Made by a program: the position numbers and the translations under genes
Part shown: piece after piece, positions 1 to 13,100 of the stretch
How positions within the stretch are numbered: the stretch's first letter is position 1
Layout of the letters: each line of letters opens with the position of its first letter
Notes under the pieces: generated by a model
Seen by the model: the letters and a program-made list of their open reading frames with translations, nothing else
Databases searched by the model: none
What the model was told of the DNA's origin: nothing
Source: Galaxea fascicularis
Taxonomy: Eukaryota > Cnidaria > Anthozoa > Scleractinia > Euphylliidae
Length of the DNA: 64,000 nt
Direction of reading: 5' to 3'
Assembly: GCA_948470475.1 (NCBI GenBank)
Contig: OX419342.1
Coordinates: forward strand, 27,634,854-27,698,853

Positions 1-532
1 ATGTAACTAGCATTCATCAGTTCATGCCTGAGACATCAAGAAAAAGTCCACGCAGAAATCAACACAAAATTTAATTCTCAAAATAGAAAATATCGGTAAG
101 CCCCATCGCCCCCCGCCCCCCCGAAACCCGACCTCAGACACAAGGAACTTAGTATAGGTAATAGCATAGCTTGTAGTGGTATTTAGCAATGATAACACGA
201 GTGATATTTCAAAATTGTCCAAAATACCACGAGCCGCGAAGTGGCGAGTGGTATTTGGTGACTTTTGAAATATTACTAACCGGTATTATTCCAAAATACC
301 ACGTACAGGTCACGCTATTATTTGTTTATAACGCACAAGGGACCTTGTTTTGTTTGTATTTTTGTTTACTGCTTTTACGGCAAGCTTTTGCATTTCTTCC
401 CCGGGAATCTTACCGCCATTTTTTTGAAAACAAAAGCAAGATAGTGATTGTGTTCAGTGTTGTCATGGTAATTTTGTTATACCATCCATTTTTGCTGTTC
501 TACCACTTTAACGCGGAAATAGTGATACTATC

Positions 533-572
<40 letters not shown>

Positions 573-1003
573 TAAAAGTAATAGTAGCCGGTGAATCGTG
601 AGAGCTTCGACTGCCAGGCGTGTTCCGTTCGCAGGAGTAGTATTCCTCGCGATATATATGTGGGTATATTCTTTCCGTCGCAGAAACTAAAACTGGTTTC
701 CTTATAAGCGGCCGTCTGTGCACAGAGTTCCCTTTGAACGTCATTCCTGTAGGTTACAGATGAATTAAAGTAGTGTGGCGTATACAGTGTCATACCTTCC
801 TCAATTTAATACCCGAAATTAGAAAGAGTGCAAGCGCTTTCGGCGGAACTAGTAAGGGTTGTCAATCACAAGAACCCAACCTTAAGACTTGACGTATCAG
901 TTCCGCGTTATCCATTCACACAACTGGCTCTATAAGTCACACAAGGACAGCCTCAGTAAGACTGCGTGACAAGTCAATACCAGTAATTCATCACGGTACT
1001 TAC
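1..1003. other. No gene seen; probable PARP1 intron
   Basis: No PARP1 exon or other convincing coding segment was found. Around 200-310 lies a repeat-like pair of similar stretches around 'aaaataccacg'. The open frame at 189-572 on the plus strand has low-complexity hydrophobic content and no recognisable domain. Confidence 0.4.
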
Positions 1004-3353
1004 ATGTTTCCTAAGGCGACTTCGCATAGCATCAACAAACCAATGTTATCAGACGGTGTTGTACGACAGTAGTTAGCTGACTGGTGAGGGAAAAGAACAC
1101 AGAAACATCAGACAGTACGTCTACCTAATGCCCAGACTTCTACCCTCTTCAATAGACCATATTCGTATTCTCGGTATTGAACTGGATCTAGCACGAAGTG
1201 GAGGCTCTTGCGGGGGAATACATTTACATATGAAAAGATTCCCACGCAAGAGCCTCCACTTCATGCTAGATCCAGTTCCATACCGAGAATACGAATATGG
1301 CCTATTCTAAGCGGACTCTCATCAAAACGATATCAAATTTACCAGCTTTACTGGACAGCAGACCTGAGACGTCCACAGAATTGCGAAGAGTTATTTCCTT
1401 ATCCGAGAAGTCTAGATGTTATTGCAAAGGAAGCACTTTCTCCTCAGTTTTGTAAAGACCCTGAGCGTTGGTCCGACCGGGGCTTGAACCCCCGACCTCC
1501 CGCATAGCAGTCCGGTGCTCTACCAACTGAGCCAAACGGTCAGAACCAAAAGAAGAAAGGAAAACTTAAAATCGATCATTTGTTTTGACGTGCTCACCTT
1601 GGACACCATATCTGCAGACAAAAGAAAACAATTAACGTTAATGCTGTAATTTCTCTGGTGAAAACACGAGCGTTATTGAACGGCTCTATAGTATTAGAAA
1701 GATTACCACTAAAGGGCAAAATTACTAAACGCTTATTGACTGAGACAGAGGGCATTTCGCGTTTTCTTAATCAAAGGCATTTTTAGTAATCAAGAGGGCC
1801 AATTACTATGTTTTTTGTAAATCAGTTCAAACAAATATGCAATGGCCAACGTGATTCAGTTGAAACGAAATTTGTTTTTTTGGCCAGGACTTTTCAGAGA
1901 CTTTGGTTAAATCTCATTGAATCGATTGGTTCGTTAGATTTGACTGAAATTTGTACTCGCATTACAGCGGATTCAGGTTGAGCGTTTAATGACGTCAGTT
2001 ACCGCGTTCGTTATCACGGTTGGTTGGTTGCGTTGCGAGGCAAATTGTCAGACGTTGCTAGGCGGAGATGACAGCGTTCTGTCAGAGAAGAGACAGAACG
2101 CTATCATCCCCGCTGAAATTGCTCTCGTCGCTGCAAGAATCGGGCAATTTCAGCGACTTCTGAAAACACGCGTGATGATTAATTCTTAATTTTACTTGGC
2201 CCCATGCGATTACCTATACAAAACCATCTCCACATGAACTGCCACGACTTCAAACCAACGCTACCAAGTACAAGCGTTTAGCGATGATTGTTACATTTTC
2301 AGGATAATTTAACCGCAACCATGTTTTGTGGTTGACGTATCCAGAACAAACAATATGAATAAAATACCAAATCAGAACAAATTTTGGGCCGAAGTATGTG
2401 TTGTTTTTTTTTAGACCAATTGGCTCTGAAAATCTCCAATTCAACAAGCTTAGACAAGTTAGGAGCAAATTGGGCTAAAAGCAATATAAATTGGAGACTT
2501 GGCTTGTGCATGTTTTGCGAAAGGTAAGATAAAAAGTAATCTCGGTAACAAAACGATAAAGATTTGCCTCGCACTGACCTGCAAAGTATACACCTTTTCC
2601 AAACATGTAGCCCGTCTGTTAAGGGAAAAGATTAAAGATGTGAGGAGAGTAAAGCATCCCCATAGTCTACTTTTTAATTAAGCCAATAATAGGCAGTGTG
2701 CAAATTCCATTCTTATCAGTATATAAGTCTAGGGGAAAAGTAAACAGCATAGACAAGAGAAAATAACTGAAATCTTCGAACCGTGACACAAAATCGGTGT
2801 GATCTACATTCCTACCCTACTCCCCAACCTCTAACAAGACATTAAATATAACATCGCGCGAAGCCCAGCTTACACGGACCACAGAAAAACTTGACAGCCA
2901 TAAACTCCACACATTTCCTCGGCCTGAAGTGGGGCCTGGGATTGATAACTACATCGCTTGAACTGGTTTGGCGTTGTCACGTAGGCCTCACAGGTTTCTT
3001 TTTGACGGTCTACAGCTTCCATCACCGTGCATTTATTACATATATACGATCTGTCATTAGTGAGGTTAATGAAGTTGAAGAGGTATAATACTTAGAAGAC
3101 ACACTCGTCTACTACTCGGAAGAAAACAGTTTTGCACAATACCATTTTAAGGAGCTAAGAAAACCATACAACTCAGTACTGACTCCTTCAAGTTCCTTAC
3201 CACTGGAGCCTCTGGTGGGGCGATTCTGAGCCCTTGAGACAAGATGCCAGCGTAGTTGGTGGTGCGCGACCCATGCCACAGCAACCGACGATTGTGAAGT
3301 TCTTTGAAAGGCTGATACCGATCGGCCTCGCCATGGCGGTTCACCTTGAAAAT
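1004..3353 (-). CDS. PARP1: PARP1 exons 22-25: ADP-ribosyltransferase domain, incomplete
   Basis: Exon 3201-3353 has [20 protein letters not shown], giving the NAD+-binding His (about residue 854). Exon 2579-2615 has [12 protein letters not shown], giving the second catalytic Tyr (about residue 888). A 14-nt exon at 1598-1611 encodes DMVSK across the junction. Exon 1004-1080 encodes SANYCRTT and [13 protein letters not shown]. These match the PARP signature in order and phase. No continuation with the KHS-rich loop or the catalytic Glu was found in 1-1003, so the final roughly 90 codons lie off the left edge. Confidence 0.9.
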
Positions 3354-6300
3354 CTTATAAACAAATAAGAATGGTTTAACTTCGTTTTACAGTACAGTAA
3401 AAACCCGCGTGTAAGAACCTACATTTTTCCAAGTTTGGCAAAACAGGTTCTTATGTTTGGGGGTAGTTATTGGCAATTTAGGCTAAAGTAGGTTCTTAAG
3501 ATTTCAGCAGAAACCATTCATGTACAAGCAGAAAAATAGGTTTGGTCCTTTATGATACAGCATTTATTTACAACTGTCTTGTCATGAGCTTTGTGCAAGA
3601 CTAGCTAAACAATTATATACACTATACACAAAGTATCTTTTCAGAAATATTTGCATACAAAATATAATAACAAATGGAATAAGTAAAAAATGCAAAAAAG
3701 TCCTCTTGCCTTAATTTACTGGTCACATTCATTTCATGATGGAATCATCATAATTGATCATAGTGCTACAGTATTCCATAACTCACATATAAGAACCTAA
3801 CAAATTTTGCTTGGCGAAACAGGTTCTTATATTTTGGTGTATAAAAAGGGGGAAATTTCTGGCAGCAGGTTCTTAAACCGCTAGGTTCGTACGCGGGTTT
3901 TTACTGTATCTGAAACGTCTTACTATCTGGGACAACGTAGACTATTCCAGTAAAACAGGAAAATTATTTAGTGACCTCTGGAACATAACGTGGATGGGAA
4001 ACACGCCCGTTAAGATGACTCCAGGTGTAATATTTTCAAGAACAAAATTTAATGACTTGAGTTAATTTAAAATCACTTACAGCAGTTTTTTTTTTCTATT
4101 CGTGTTTGCTTTAGTTGGAAAACTCGCACCACTCTACCAATGAGAAGCAAAACTGAAAGCAATCGTAATCTGGCGCAAGCATTTCCCGCACCTGACGCGA
4201 ATTCTATGTCTACTTTCTGGTGATTAGTCCATTACGCTGTTTATATCTGTTGTGACTACTCGGGGTGATGACTTGGGTTTTTGCGACACTAAATTGAAAA
4301 CGAACTACTGTTGCTACGGTCCAATGCAACACTGAACAATTCACTGGGAACCTTATCATCAGGCGAGAGGAGTTTCTCTGCTCTCTGTTTGACAGACAAA
4401 CTCAAGCTGCCTGAACTAGTAATTCAGGTAAAGGAATTGCATCGTACCTCCATAATCTCCAGCTCGTACTGTGTGTGAGTCTGGGCATGCGTGTTTGATA
4501 CGTATTCTTTGATCATAGAAAATTCTTTTGAGTCCTTAGAAATGACCTGGTAAGACAAATCAAACAAACAAATTAATCTTTTCGACATTCATTGATGTTT
4601 CAAAGATGTATTGGAGGGTGGAAGAGAGGCTTTAAAAATGAGACTGTGTGGATATGAAGCAAATAAATCCGCTAAACAGTCCCCTTACCTCTAGATCTGT
4701 TTGTAATTTTTCGTAGTTGACGTCCAAAGGATCTTTCGCCAAATCACCCTCTCCACTTTTAAGCAAACTGTATGCTACCTCAATGTCCAGCAAGTTGTCC
4801 AACATACCAACTTTGGCCTTGAATTAAATCAAAACCATCAGTTAGTAGGACAGAGTTTCATCACTGCCAGTTAGCACCATGCTTGGAGAATCATGTTGAT
4901 AGGGTATACTGAGCTGTAGCATCGCAACTTCGAAGCAGTCAAATAGCTGATCAAAACAAGTGCACATCGCAAATATACATCACTGGAAATTCAAAGCAGG
5001 CGTGATAAGTATAGGTGATGGCATGGGGCCGAGTAAATTGCCCGAGTCGCGCAGCCAATGATGTTCAACCAAAGTCCTGGCCAAAAAAAACACATTTCAT
5101 TTCAAATGAATCACGTTGGCCATTGTAAAGTTTGCTTGGACTGATTTACAAAAAACATAGTAATCGGCCCTCTTGATTACTAAAAACGCCCTTGATTACG
5201 AAAAAATGCCCTCGTCGCAGCCAATCAGTGTTCAATAATTTTGCTCTTTAGTGATAAGGCGAGTAACACAATTGCAGTTACCCCAAAACAGTTAACATAA
5301 TTTAAAATCAGTTATTCATTTTGTTTTGTTCTGTTTTTTTTTGTCTTTTTTTTTTTGGGGGGGGGGGGGTGCGGTTCAGTGGTCGTTGGTTGATTGATTG
5401 ATCAAAACCAGTACAGTACCCAACTACATCTCTTATTTTATTTAAGATTATTTGTTTTGTTCCATTTTGTTGGTTGATTGTTCAGCCAGTTTTCTTTGTT
5501 GTTGTTCTCTTTATTTATATTGTTGTCACTGACCTGAATCAGCTCCAAGTTATCCAGCAATGGCGGCTTCTTCATTCCAAAGTCATGGGGGATTAATGTA
5601 TAAAATCTGTTCGACGCGTCTAAAAGACAATTGCCGCTACCTCCATCTGAAATAAGCTTGGAGAGAGAAAAACAAAGATTTGTGAACACACACTTGCTGA
5701 GCAAACATACCAATGTCAGTTTGTACGGGGTGGATTCTCAGGAGAAATGTTGGCTGATGTCACACTTGAAAATAACTTGAAATTTCTTCTTTCAAATTTT
5801 AGAAGCTTTTCACTTACCTTCTGTGCTTCTCCTAACACAGCATATGCACTTTCTATCTGTCGTTTGGTTAGTTTGCCTAAAGGCATCTTCTTTAAGTCGA
5901 TCTGAGAGAGATAAACAATGTACCGTTGGAACACTGTATCACTGTAGTTAAAAGAAGAATTATGTATGTGGCGGTTTTCGCGTCACTTTTGCAAGAAATC
6001 CGCGTTGGTTTATTTTATTTCACTTTGTGATTGGTTGACAAAGCTCTCCGGGCGAGGCTTTTTCAGCCAATGGGAAACCAAACCAAACTCAACCGTGACT
6101 TGCTCGCACGAATTTTCCCGCGCTTGACCTACTCTGCATGTATTAGACCCGAACTCTGATTGGCTCGTCGCCCGCCTTACGTCCGCGTTGATTGGCTATA
6201 GTAATTCCTTTGGTTTGGGGTTCAAGACACTTAAGTTGTAAACCACTCTAAACAATACTTGATACAGAGTCCGTGCTGGTTTGTGGACACAAAATTCAAG

Positions 6301-9300
6301 GAGTATTCAAGGACCAAAAACGGAATTCTCAAGGAGTGTTCATAGCAAGTTTACTTCATCTTAAGGACGTTCGCGTGAAAATTTTCCAACACTCATTTTT
6401 TTTTCTGAGACTTTCACCACTGTAAGATGATGAGTTATAATTAGTTATGTCAGAAATTAAAAATGGGGGATCACCGACTTCCCCATATATACTCCTACAT
6501 TATTTGCCACCCTAGCTAAAATTTTAGGACTTTTCAAGAACTTTCAGCAGAAATTCGTCTTTCCAAGAGCTTTTCAAGTACTCTTGAAATCTAAAATCAG
6601 ATTCCGGACTTTTCAAGGACTTCAAGGAGTAGCATGAACCCTGTTGATAACGGAGTAATCGGACGGCTTGACGACCGTTTTTCACTGACAAATTTGGGTA
6701 GAATTGTAATGAAGACATCTATCTGATCTGATCATGGAAACACGAACGCCATTCTTTGTTGGCCTCATGAAGATAACTCAGTCGTCTTTTACGTTCACTC
6801 ACTTCAAATTCCACAAGCGTTTTCTTCATGGACTCCACGTCGAATATCATTTTAATCAGTTCTTGGATCGGAGTAGGAAGGAGGGATTTACTTCCAGGTG
6901 CAATGGTACTTTTCAGTTCTTCGTCATCTTGTCCATAATCTATTTCCAAAGGATAAAATTTGTTTGGATGCTTGATGAAGTTCTTCCTGTCTTGCCAGCT
7001 ATTTCCTGTAGAAAGTAAAAACGTGATTCTCAGTTGCTTCACCACCAAAACCTATCTTCGCAAACCAAACTTTTTGCCTTCGTACATCCAATGCCGTCGT
7101 TTGAAAACGGGGTATATATATAAGTGAAAATTTTGCATTAAATTTTCTCTACAAACATTTGAAATTTTTAGCGATAAACTCATTCAGTATAAATTAAATT
7201 TCATTAATATTAAGTAACACTTTTTACAAACCAATTAGCCATGAATTAACGGCTAAATTATTTGTCTGAAATATATGTGAACCTAAATTTAGCCGTAAAT
7301 TAACGGCTAAATTTTTGTCTGTTATATATGTGAACCTAGATTTCGCCGTAAATTAACGGCTAAATTATTTGTCTGTTATCTTCGCAAACCAAACTTTTTG
7401 CCTTCGTACATCCAATGCCGTCGTTTGATTCTTGTCACTTTATTCGGTTACCGTCTTTTACACGCTAGTTTAAGACAGAGTGTTAACGAATTAGTGTTGT
7501 TTCACTTTTCCGCGGATTTACAGGGCGATTAGTTAGCTCAACTCACACAGCTTCCTTGATCAGTGAGAAGCAAGACCAAAAACCGATCATGCAGGGCCCA
7601 TCATGCACCGCACGCATTTTCCCCATGTATTTTCTTCGAGTTGTGATTGGTTGATTGCGCGTCAAGCGTCAGTTGTGATTGGCTAAAGTAATTAGTTATG
7701 GTGTCACGGTAGATGATTGATAATTACTCCAAATTGTTACCGGCAAACTGCATTACTCACTCAATCCGATCCCCTTCATACCCAGTGGCACAAAAGTAGG
7801 AATCGAACATACCCGTTTTCTCGCCATATAGTTCCAAAAACTTGTCAATGGCTGATGACTTGGACCCACACCGCTGCAAATGTGTGAAATAACATGAAAA
7901 GAAGATGAATAATTAGCGCGATACTTGTTAACGTTCCTGCGTCCTTTGAGGGGCCGGGCGAACGAGGAAGAAACTCCGAACACCTGACACAAAAGTAGGC
8001 CCAGGCTTATAGCGTTCTCTCATTTACTAACACTGTTGCTGCTTAAATCTAAGTACATTTATCTTCAAGTGTTAACGAGCTACCTTCATCTTCAAAACTT
8101 CACCTATGTTGAATTTACCAAAGAGGAACAGTTTTCCCCTCGAGTGTTCAATGCTGGAATTCCTCCACTTTTGAAAGTGTACAGAACAAACAAGCCCCGC
8201 AACTTTCCGAACTATGGATCTGCTGATAAACGATGCGTAACAACAAATAAACCGTTTTGCGCGAGAGAAAAGTAACGTATCACAATACCTCAAGTTTATT
8301 TCCACCGATAGTCGTTCCAACTCTTCCCCACGAACGGAAAAGATAGTAACTACCATACAAAAGATAACAAACACATTACTCCAAGTACATATAAGTCAGT
8401 TACAGGGCACCCCTCGGTAAACCTGCATCCAAAAAATACACTAATACCCGCAGATAAGTTGAAAGTATACAGTCAGGTGTTAGTTCGGCGGGAAGCATTG
8501 CAAACATAGAAAGCTATAATTATTAAGTTATACTGCAGTTATAAAGGTTACTTTATTAAGTACTGAGGGGTGAAAGCTTTTAGTTAATAAATCCTGGGGA
8601 ACGCAGACGCCTTAGAAAGGAAATAGGAGTACAAGAAATTTATCCGTATTAAATTATGAACACTGGGTTACTGCTGGGACTGGGACTGCTAGCGCTATCA
8701 CGGACAGAGCTACTGAGTCCACGGTGACAAGGTCGTTTAAATGAAGTGGTGGGAAATTATCAAACATAAGTGTGTAATTTTGCCTGATTCCAGCTTAACA
8801 TCAAGAAATCATGTTATCTGACAGTAAAATAAAATAAAATAAAAAAAAAACTCACGCATGAACTTTGTCATCTTTCAAGAGCTGTAATTTGTAATACGAG
8901 TTTGTGCCTCTGACAATATCCACCAGTCCCAAAGTCGCACTGTAGACGTTTTCCTTTTCCTCAAGCACATGGCACGAGTCTTCCATTTCTGGGAGAAAAA
9001 GCGGATTTAACTGAACCCTTTGTTAAACCATGATGATGTCTGGTGCGACTTGACTGGCACGAAACCTTTCACAGAGCCCAAGGTTCCGGATAAGTTTTTA
9101 TGACAGGGTGTCAACAAGGAATTCCAACGTGTCAAATTCCCACTGCTCCCACCAAACCATTATAACCTTTCTATTAATTTGTCGGGTCATTTAGCTGACC
9201 TTGTAGGGTTGTTCAGACCCCCCTGGTGTCTGGAACATTGGAGCTTTATGTTATATCTACTAACATCACTGGCAAGTTTGCTACCTGACTCTGGATCCAC

Positions 9301-10126
9301 CGCAGCCCCGCCTTTCACAGCAACTTTCATCTTTTTTGCCGCTCCTACGAAAGAAACCACAGCAAATAATGACTCATTTATTCATGATTTCTGCCCATGA
9401 TATTCCAATCAGGCTGTACCATCACCAACTAACATACAGTAGTAATCTTAAAGCTAAAAATCCTAGCATTAAAGTGAAATGGTAATACGTACCTCCTTGA
9501 GATGAACTCTTCATGACCTTAGGTTTGCTTCCTTCTGGAAGGGTAGGTGCATCCACGACATTTGCACCCTTGAAACAAATCAAACCAGCATAAGAATTAT
9601 GCCAGGACCACAATAACATTAACATTCTTACAGAATTAATTATATAGCAAAACATATCATCCAAGTTTTAAGCTAATGATTATGCAATCCACATAGCTGG
9701 GCCTGCTTTTTTGGTTTCTGTACCAAAAAGGATGCTAACTCCCCCTTTGAGGACATCATTCACTCCAAAATTGTTAGTGATGCTCTCCTAATATAATTTT
9801 ACTGCTTAATACGGTCAGACAAAAAAAAATTAACATTCTAAATAGTTATTAAACAGTTTTTGGATCACAAGGACTGCGCCACCTGCTGGTATCACAGGGT
9901 TGTTCAGTCTTTATATTGATTTATATTTTTTCTTTTAGTTTTAGCACAAGTTTGTTTGTGTGTTATTTTTCCTTGCTAACCTATGCAATTCAATTACTGA
10001 ACAACAATAATAAATTTATTATTGCATATTCACTAAATATTATTTGTAATCAATATCAACACCAGCAGTTACCTGATACCAAATTACACAGCACCTCTAG
10101 GCTCCTGGCTTGGTGTCACTTAACAC

Positions 10127-10163
<37 letters not shown>

Positions 10164-13100
10164 TGCAAGAACTGTTACAACCATCACCATCATTATCATC
10201 ATCTTCGTGACACTACATAATTATGTATAATCATTATTTTTTGGTATTGCTGACTAACCTTTTTACTTCCCCAAGGTACAATACTATGTTGCTTTATCAT
10301 CAATCTGGCCCCACCCTTTTTGACAGCCTCTAAGTAATCTTCACTGACAACTGGAACATCAAACGTTTCAGCATCCTTCATTTTCTGTCTTTTCTTCTCA
10401 ACTTCAGCTGTAAGAACACAAACAATTCACTAGAGAACCACTGAGAGGCATGTTTTGGAATAGCCATGACTGGGAAATCACATTGAACTATCAAAGAGGC
10501 CTTCATGTGTCTGCAGCTTGTTTCAAAGGAAGCTAAAATACTTGGAATTCCCATTGCGGTGGGAGGTCCACAGCAAACCCCCTTCAGTGGCAGGGGTTTC
10601 AAAGAATCCTTTATTGGAGCAATATGCCTGTTTAGGGAGGTGAGATTCACCTTTGAAAAGAATAAAGAAAATGATGATACTGACAGTGATCATGGCTAAA
10701 ATCATCAGAGGCTGTGTTTGCTCATTAAGTTGCGCACCTTGAGAGCTGATACAGCAATCCACTGAAGCATTTATTTTGTCCGTTACTGAACCTCCAAAAC
10801 CTTTAATTGCTGCAGTAATTTTGTCCTAAAAAGGTTATATGTAACAATGATCACAAACTGCCAGCATACAAGTGGACAAATGTGTACTCTAAACTATAAG
10901 ATACGTATCACCAGGACCACTACTGCCTACTGCCTGTTCATCTCATTCTTCAGCGAGTTGCTTTAAAATAACTTATAACCTTTAACTCTGTTTTAGGGAA
11001 CTGGATGTCAATCTCAACTGACATGTCTATTAAAAAATGAATTGTCTGTACATAAGAACCAGGGCCCGGTTGTTCGAAAGCTGATTAACGCTAATCCAGG
11101 ATTAAAAACTAAACAAGGAGGTTATTTCTCTGTCCCCAAACGTTGTTCAATGCCGATATTCTGCAAAATTTTAGATTAGGGAAAGTCAATCCTGAAAAAC
11201 AAAAAGCATCGAAAACAATTATTATCCAATAGTTAAAAACTGCAACCAAAGTTTACGCTAATCCTGGATTATGTTAATCGGCTTTCCAACAACCGGGGCC
11301 AGACAAATAAAAACTAAAAGCATCAAACTTCTTTCATAGGTGTCTGAAGTTTGAGGTGGACATAATGCTGTAAAATAACATTAAATTTAAAGGAAAATCC
11401 GGAATTGATGAAAGCATCTTAGTATCTATTTTTGCATAGTACTGTACATGTACATAACATACAGTTAGCCAAATAACATCTTAACTCTTATATAATATAA
11501 TACCTTGCTCTGTTGCAATCTCCCGATAACAGCAAATTTCATGTCAGAGAGAGGCTTTCCAGGTGTAGGAGAAGCTGACGTTGGTGCAGCCCTAAATAAG
11601 AAAAGATTGATGACACTGAATACCAAATCAGAACCAAACATGGTATGGTTGTGAGGTCTAGCAGTCAACTTAGTTATACTCTTAACCAATGCCATTCTTA
11701 AAAGAAGACAATAAAACACAATTATAGTAAATACAGAAGAATCTGTGACCAACTGAAAGAAATCTAATGGAAAAACTTACATTGAAGAAATAGCTTCTGA
11801 TTTGATCACTTTGGGTGATGTTGCAGTAGTAACAGGCACTTTTGGGAAAATCCGCTTCCTTTTCTTGCACTTAAATTTTTTTCTGTATTAAAAAATACTA
11901 AGAATTTATCTTATTTCATGTATCAAGAGTACACACAGTTGCTTGTGCTTAAGTTAACTCTTAAGAAAAAAAAATGAACATAGCAGTAGAGCTGTATGAC
12001 TGTTACTAAAATTATTAATACTTTGCCTGATTCTATTTACTCCATCCCCATGCCAACCCACCTCAACTAAGCTATCTGCTGTGAGCACTTTCTAAATCAT
12101 CTATTCCATGCAAAGGGCCAAAATGACTTTAAAAGGGGCACTAACAAAATCATGAATTTACCCAGGAGGCTCCAGTCACCAAAGTGGTTTTCAGGGAGGT
12201 CCTGCATCTGGATTGAATTGGAATTTTGAAATGTTGGTTTTCAAGTAGAGGGGAAAACCAGAGTACCTGGAGAAAAACCTCTCGGAGCAGAGTAGAGAAC
12301 CAACAAACTCAACCGACATATGACGCTGAGTCACAGGAATCAAACCCAGGCCACCTTAGTGGAAGGCTAGTGATCTCAACCCTGTGCCAACCCTGCTCCC
12401 CGGAACACACTATTTCAGCATCACTTCAAATATTACCATACTCACAGAAAGTCAGAGTCCTCTTTCAACTCATTAGAGATTTTCCAGACAGCTCTTTCCG
12501 GCTCCTTGGTAACAAAAGTGCACTTTGTCCATGCTGTTAAATTGCCTGTGCACCAGTAACCTTCACTTCTACAAAAAAAAAATTAAGTAAAAAATTATTA
12601 ACAAAACCTTGGCCAGGCCATACATAGGATGATAAGCAATTTTCCAACAAGCATTTAGGAAAAGATATGACTGGAAACAGCTACCTTTTAAACAGATTCA
12701 CAATAATAATCTATACAATAAGTGTTAGTGAGCAATTCTGTGCAGGGCTATGAGTGGTATATTTGCCCAGCTAAATTAAAACTATACACATGGTAATGTT
12801 GTCCTCATCAACATTTCTAGTGTATTTACATCTATAATCATTTCACGTCACGCATATGTTCAAAAAAATGTTTGTACCGACCCATAGACCAGTTGGCCAT
12901 CTTTGCATTCTTTACAAGGAAGAAGCCTTCCAAAGGTCATCCCATCAGAGCATCTATTAAGTAGCTGAACAGAATCAAAACAAACTGTTAGAAAATTATG
13001 TCATTGGCCTTTTCCCTGTGCTGTTTACAGCTTTTTTCTGGTTTCTTAAAGTAACAATGAGCACTGCACAAATCTAAAATAAAAGCTGTAATGAGCATCA

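Noticed and set aside
189..572. 127-codon open frame on the plus strand
   Set aside because: Low-complexity hydrophobic content, no domain, AT-rich background, and it lies in repeat-like DNA.
539..793. Possible last PARP1 exon after 1004
   Set aside because: An acceptor exists near 752 but the translation lacks the expected KHS-rich loop and catalytic Glu region.
1462..1542. tRNA gene on the minus strand
   Set aside because: The tRNA-like head continues into a tail shared with 48509-48860, so it is a SINE.
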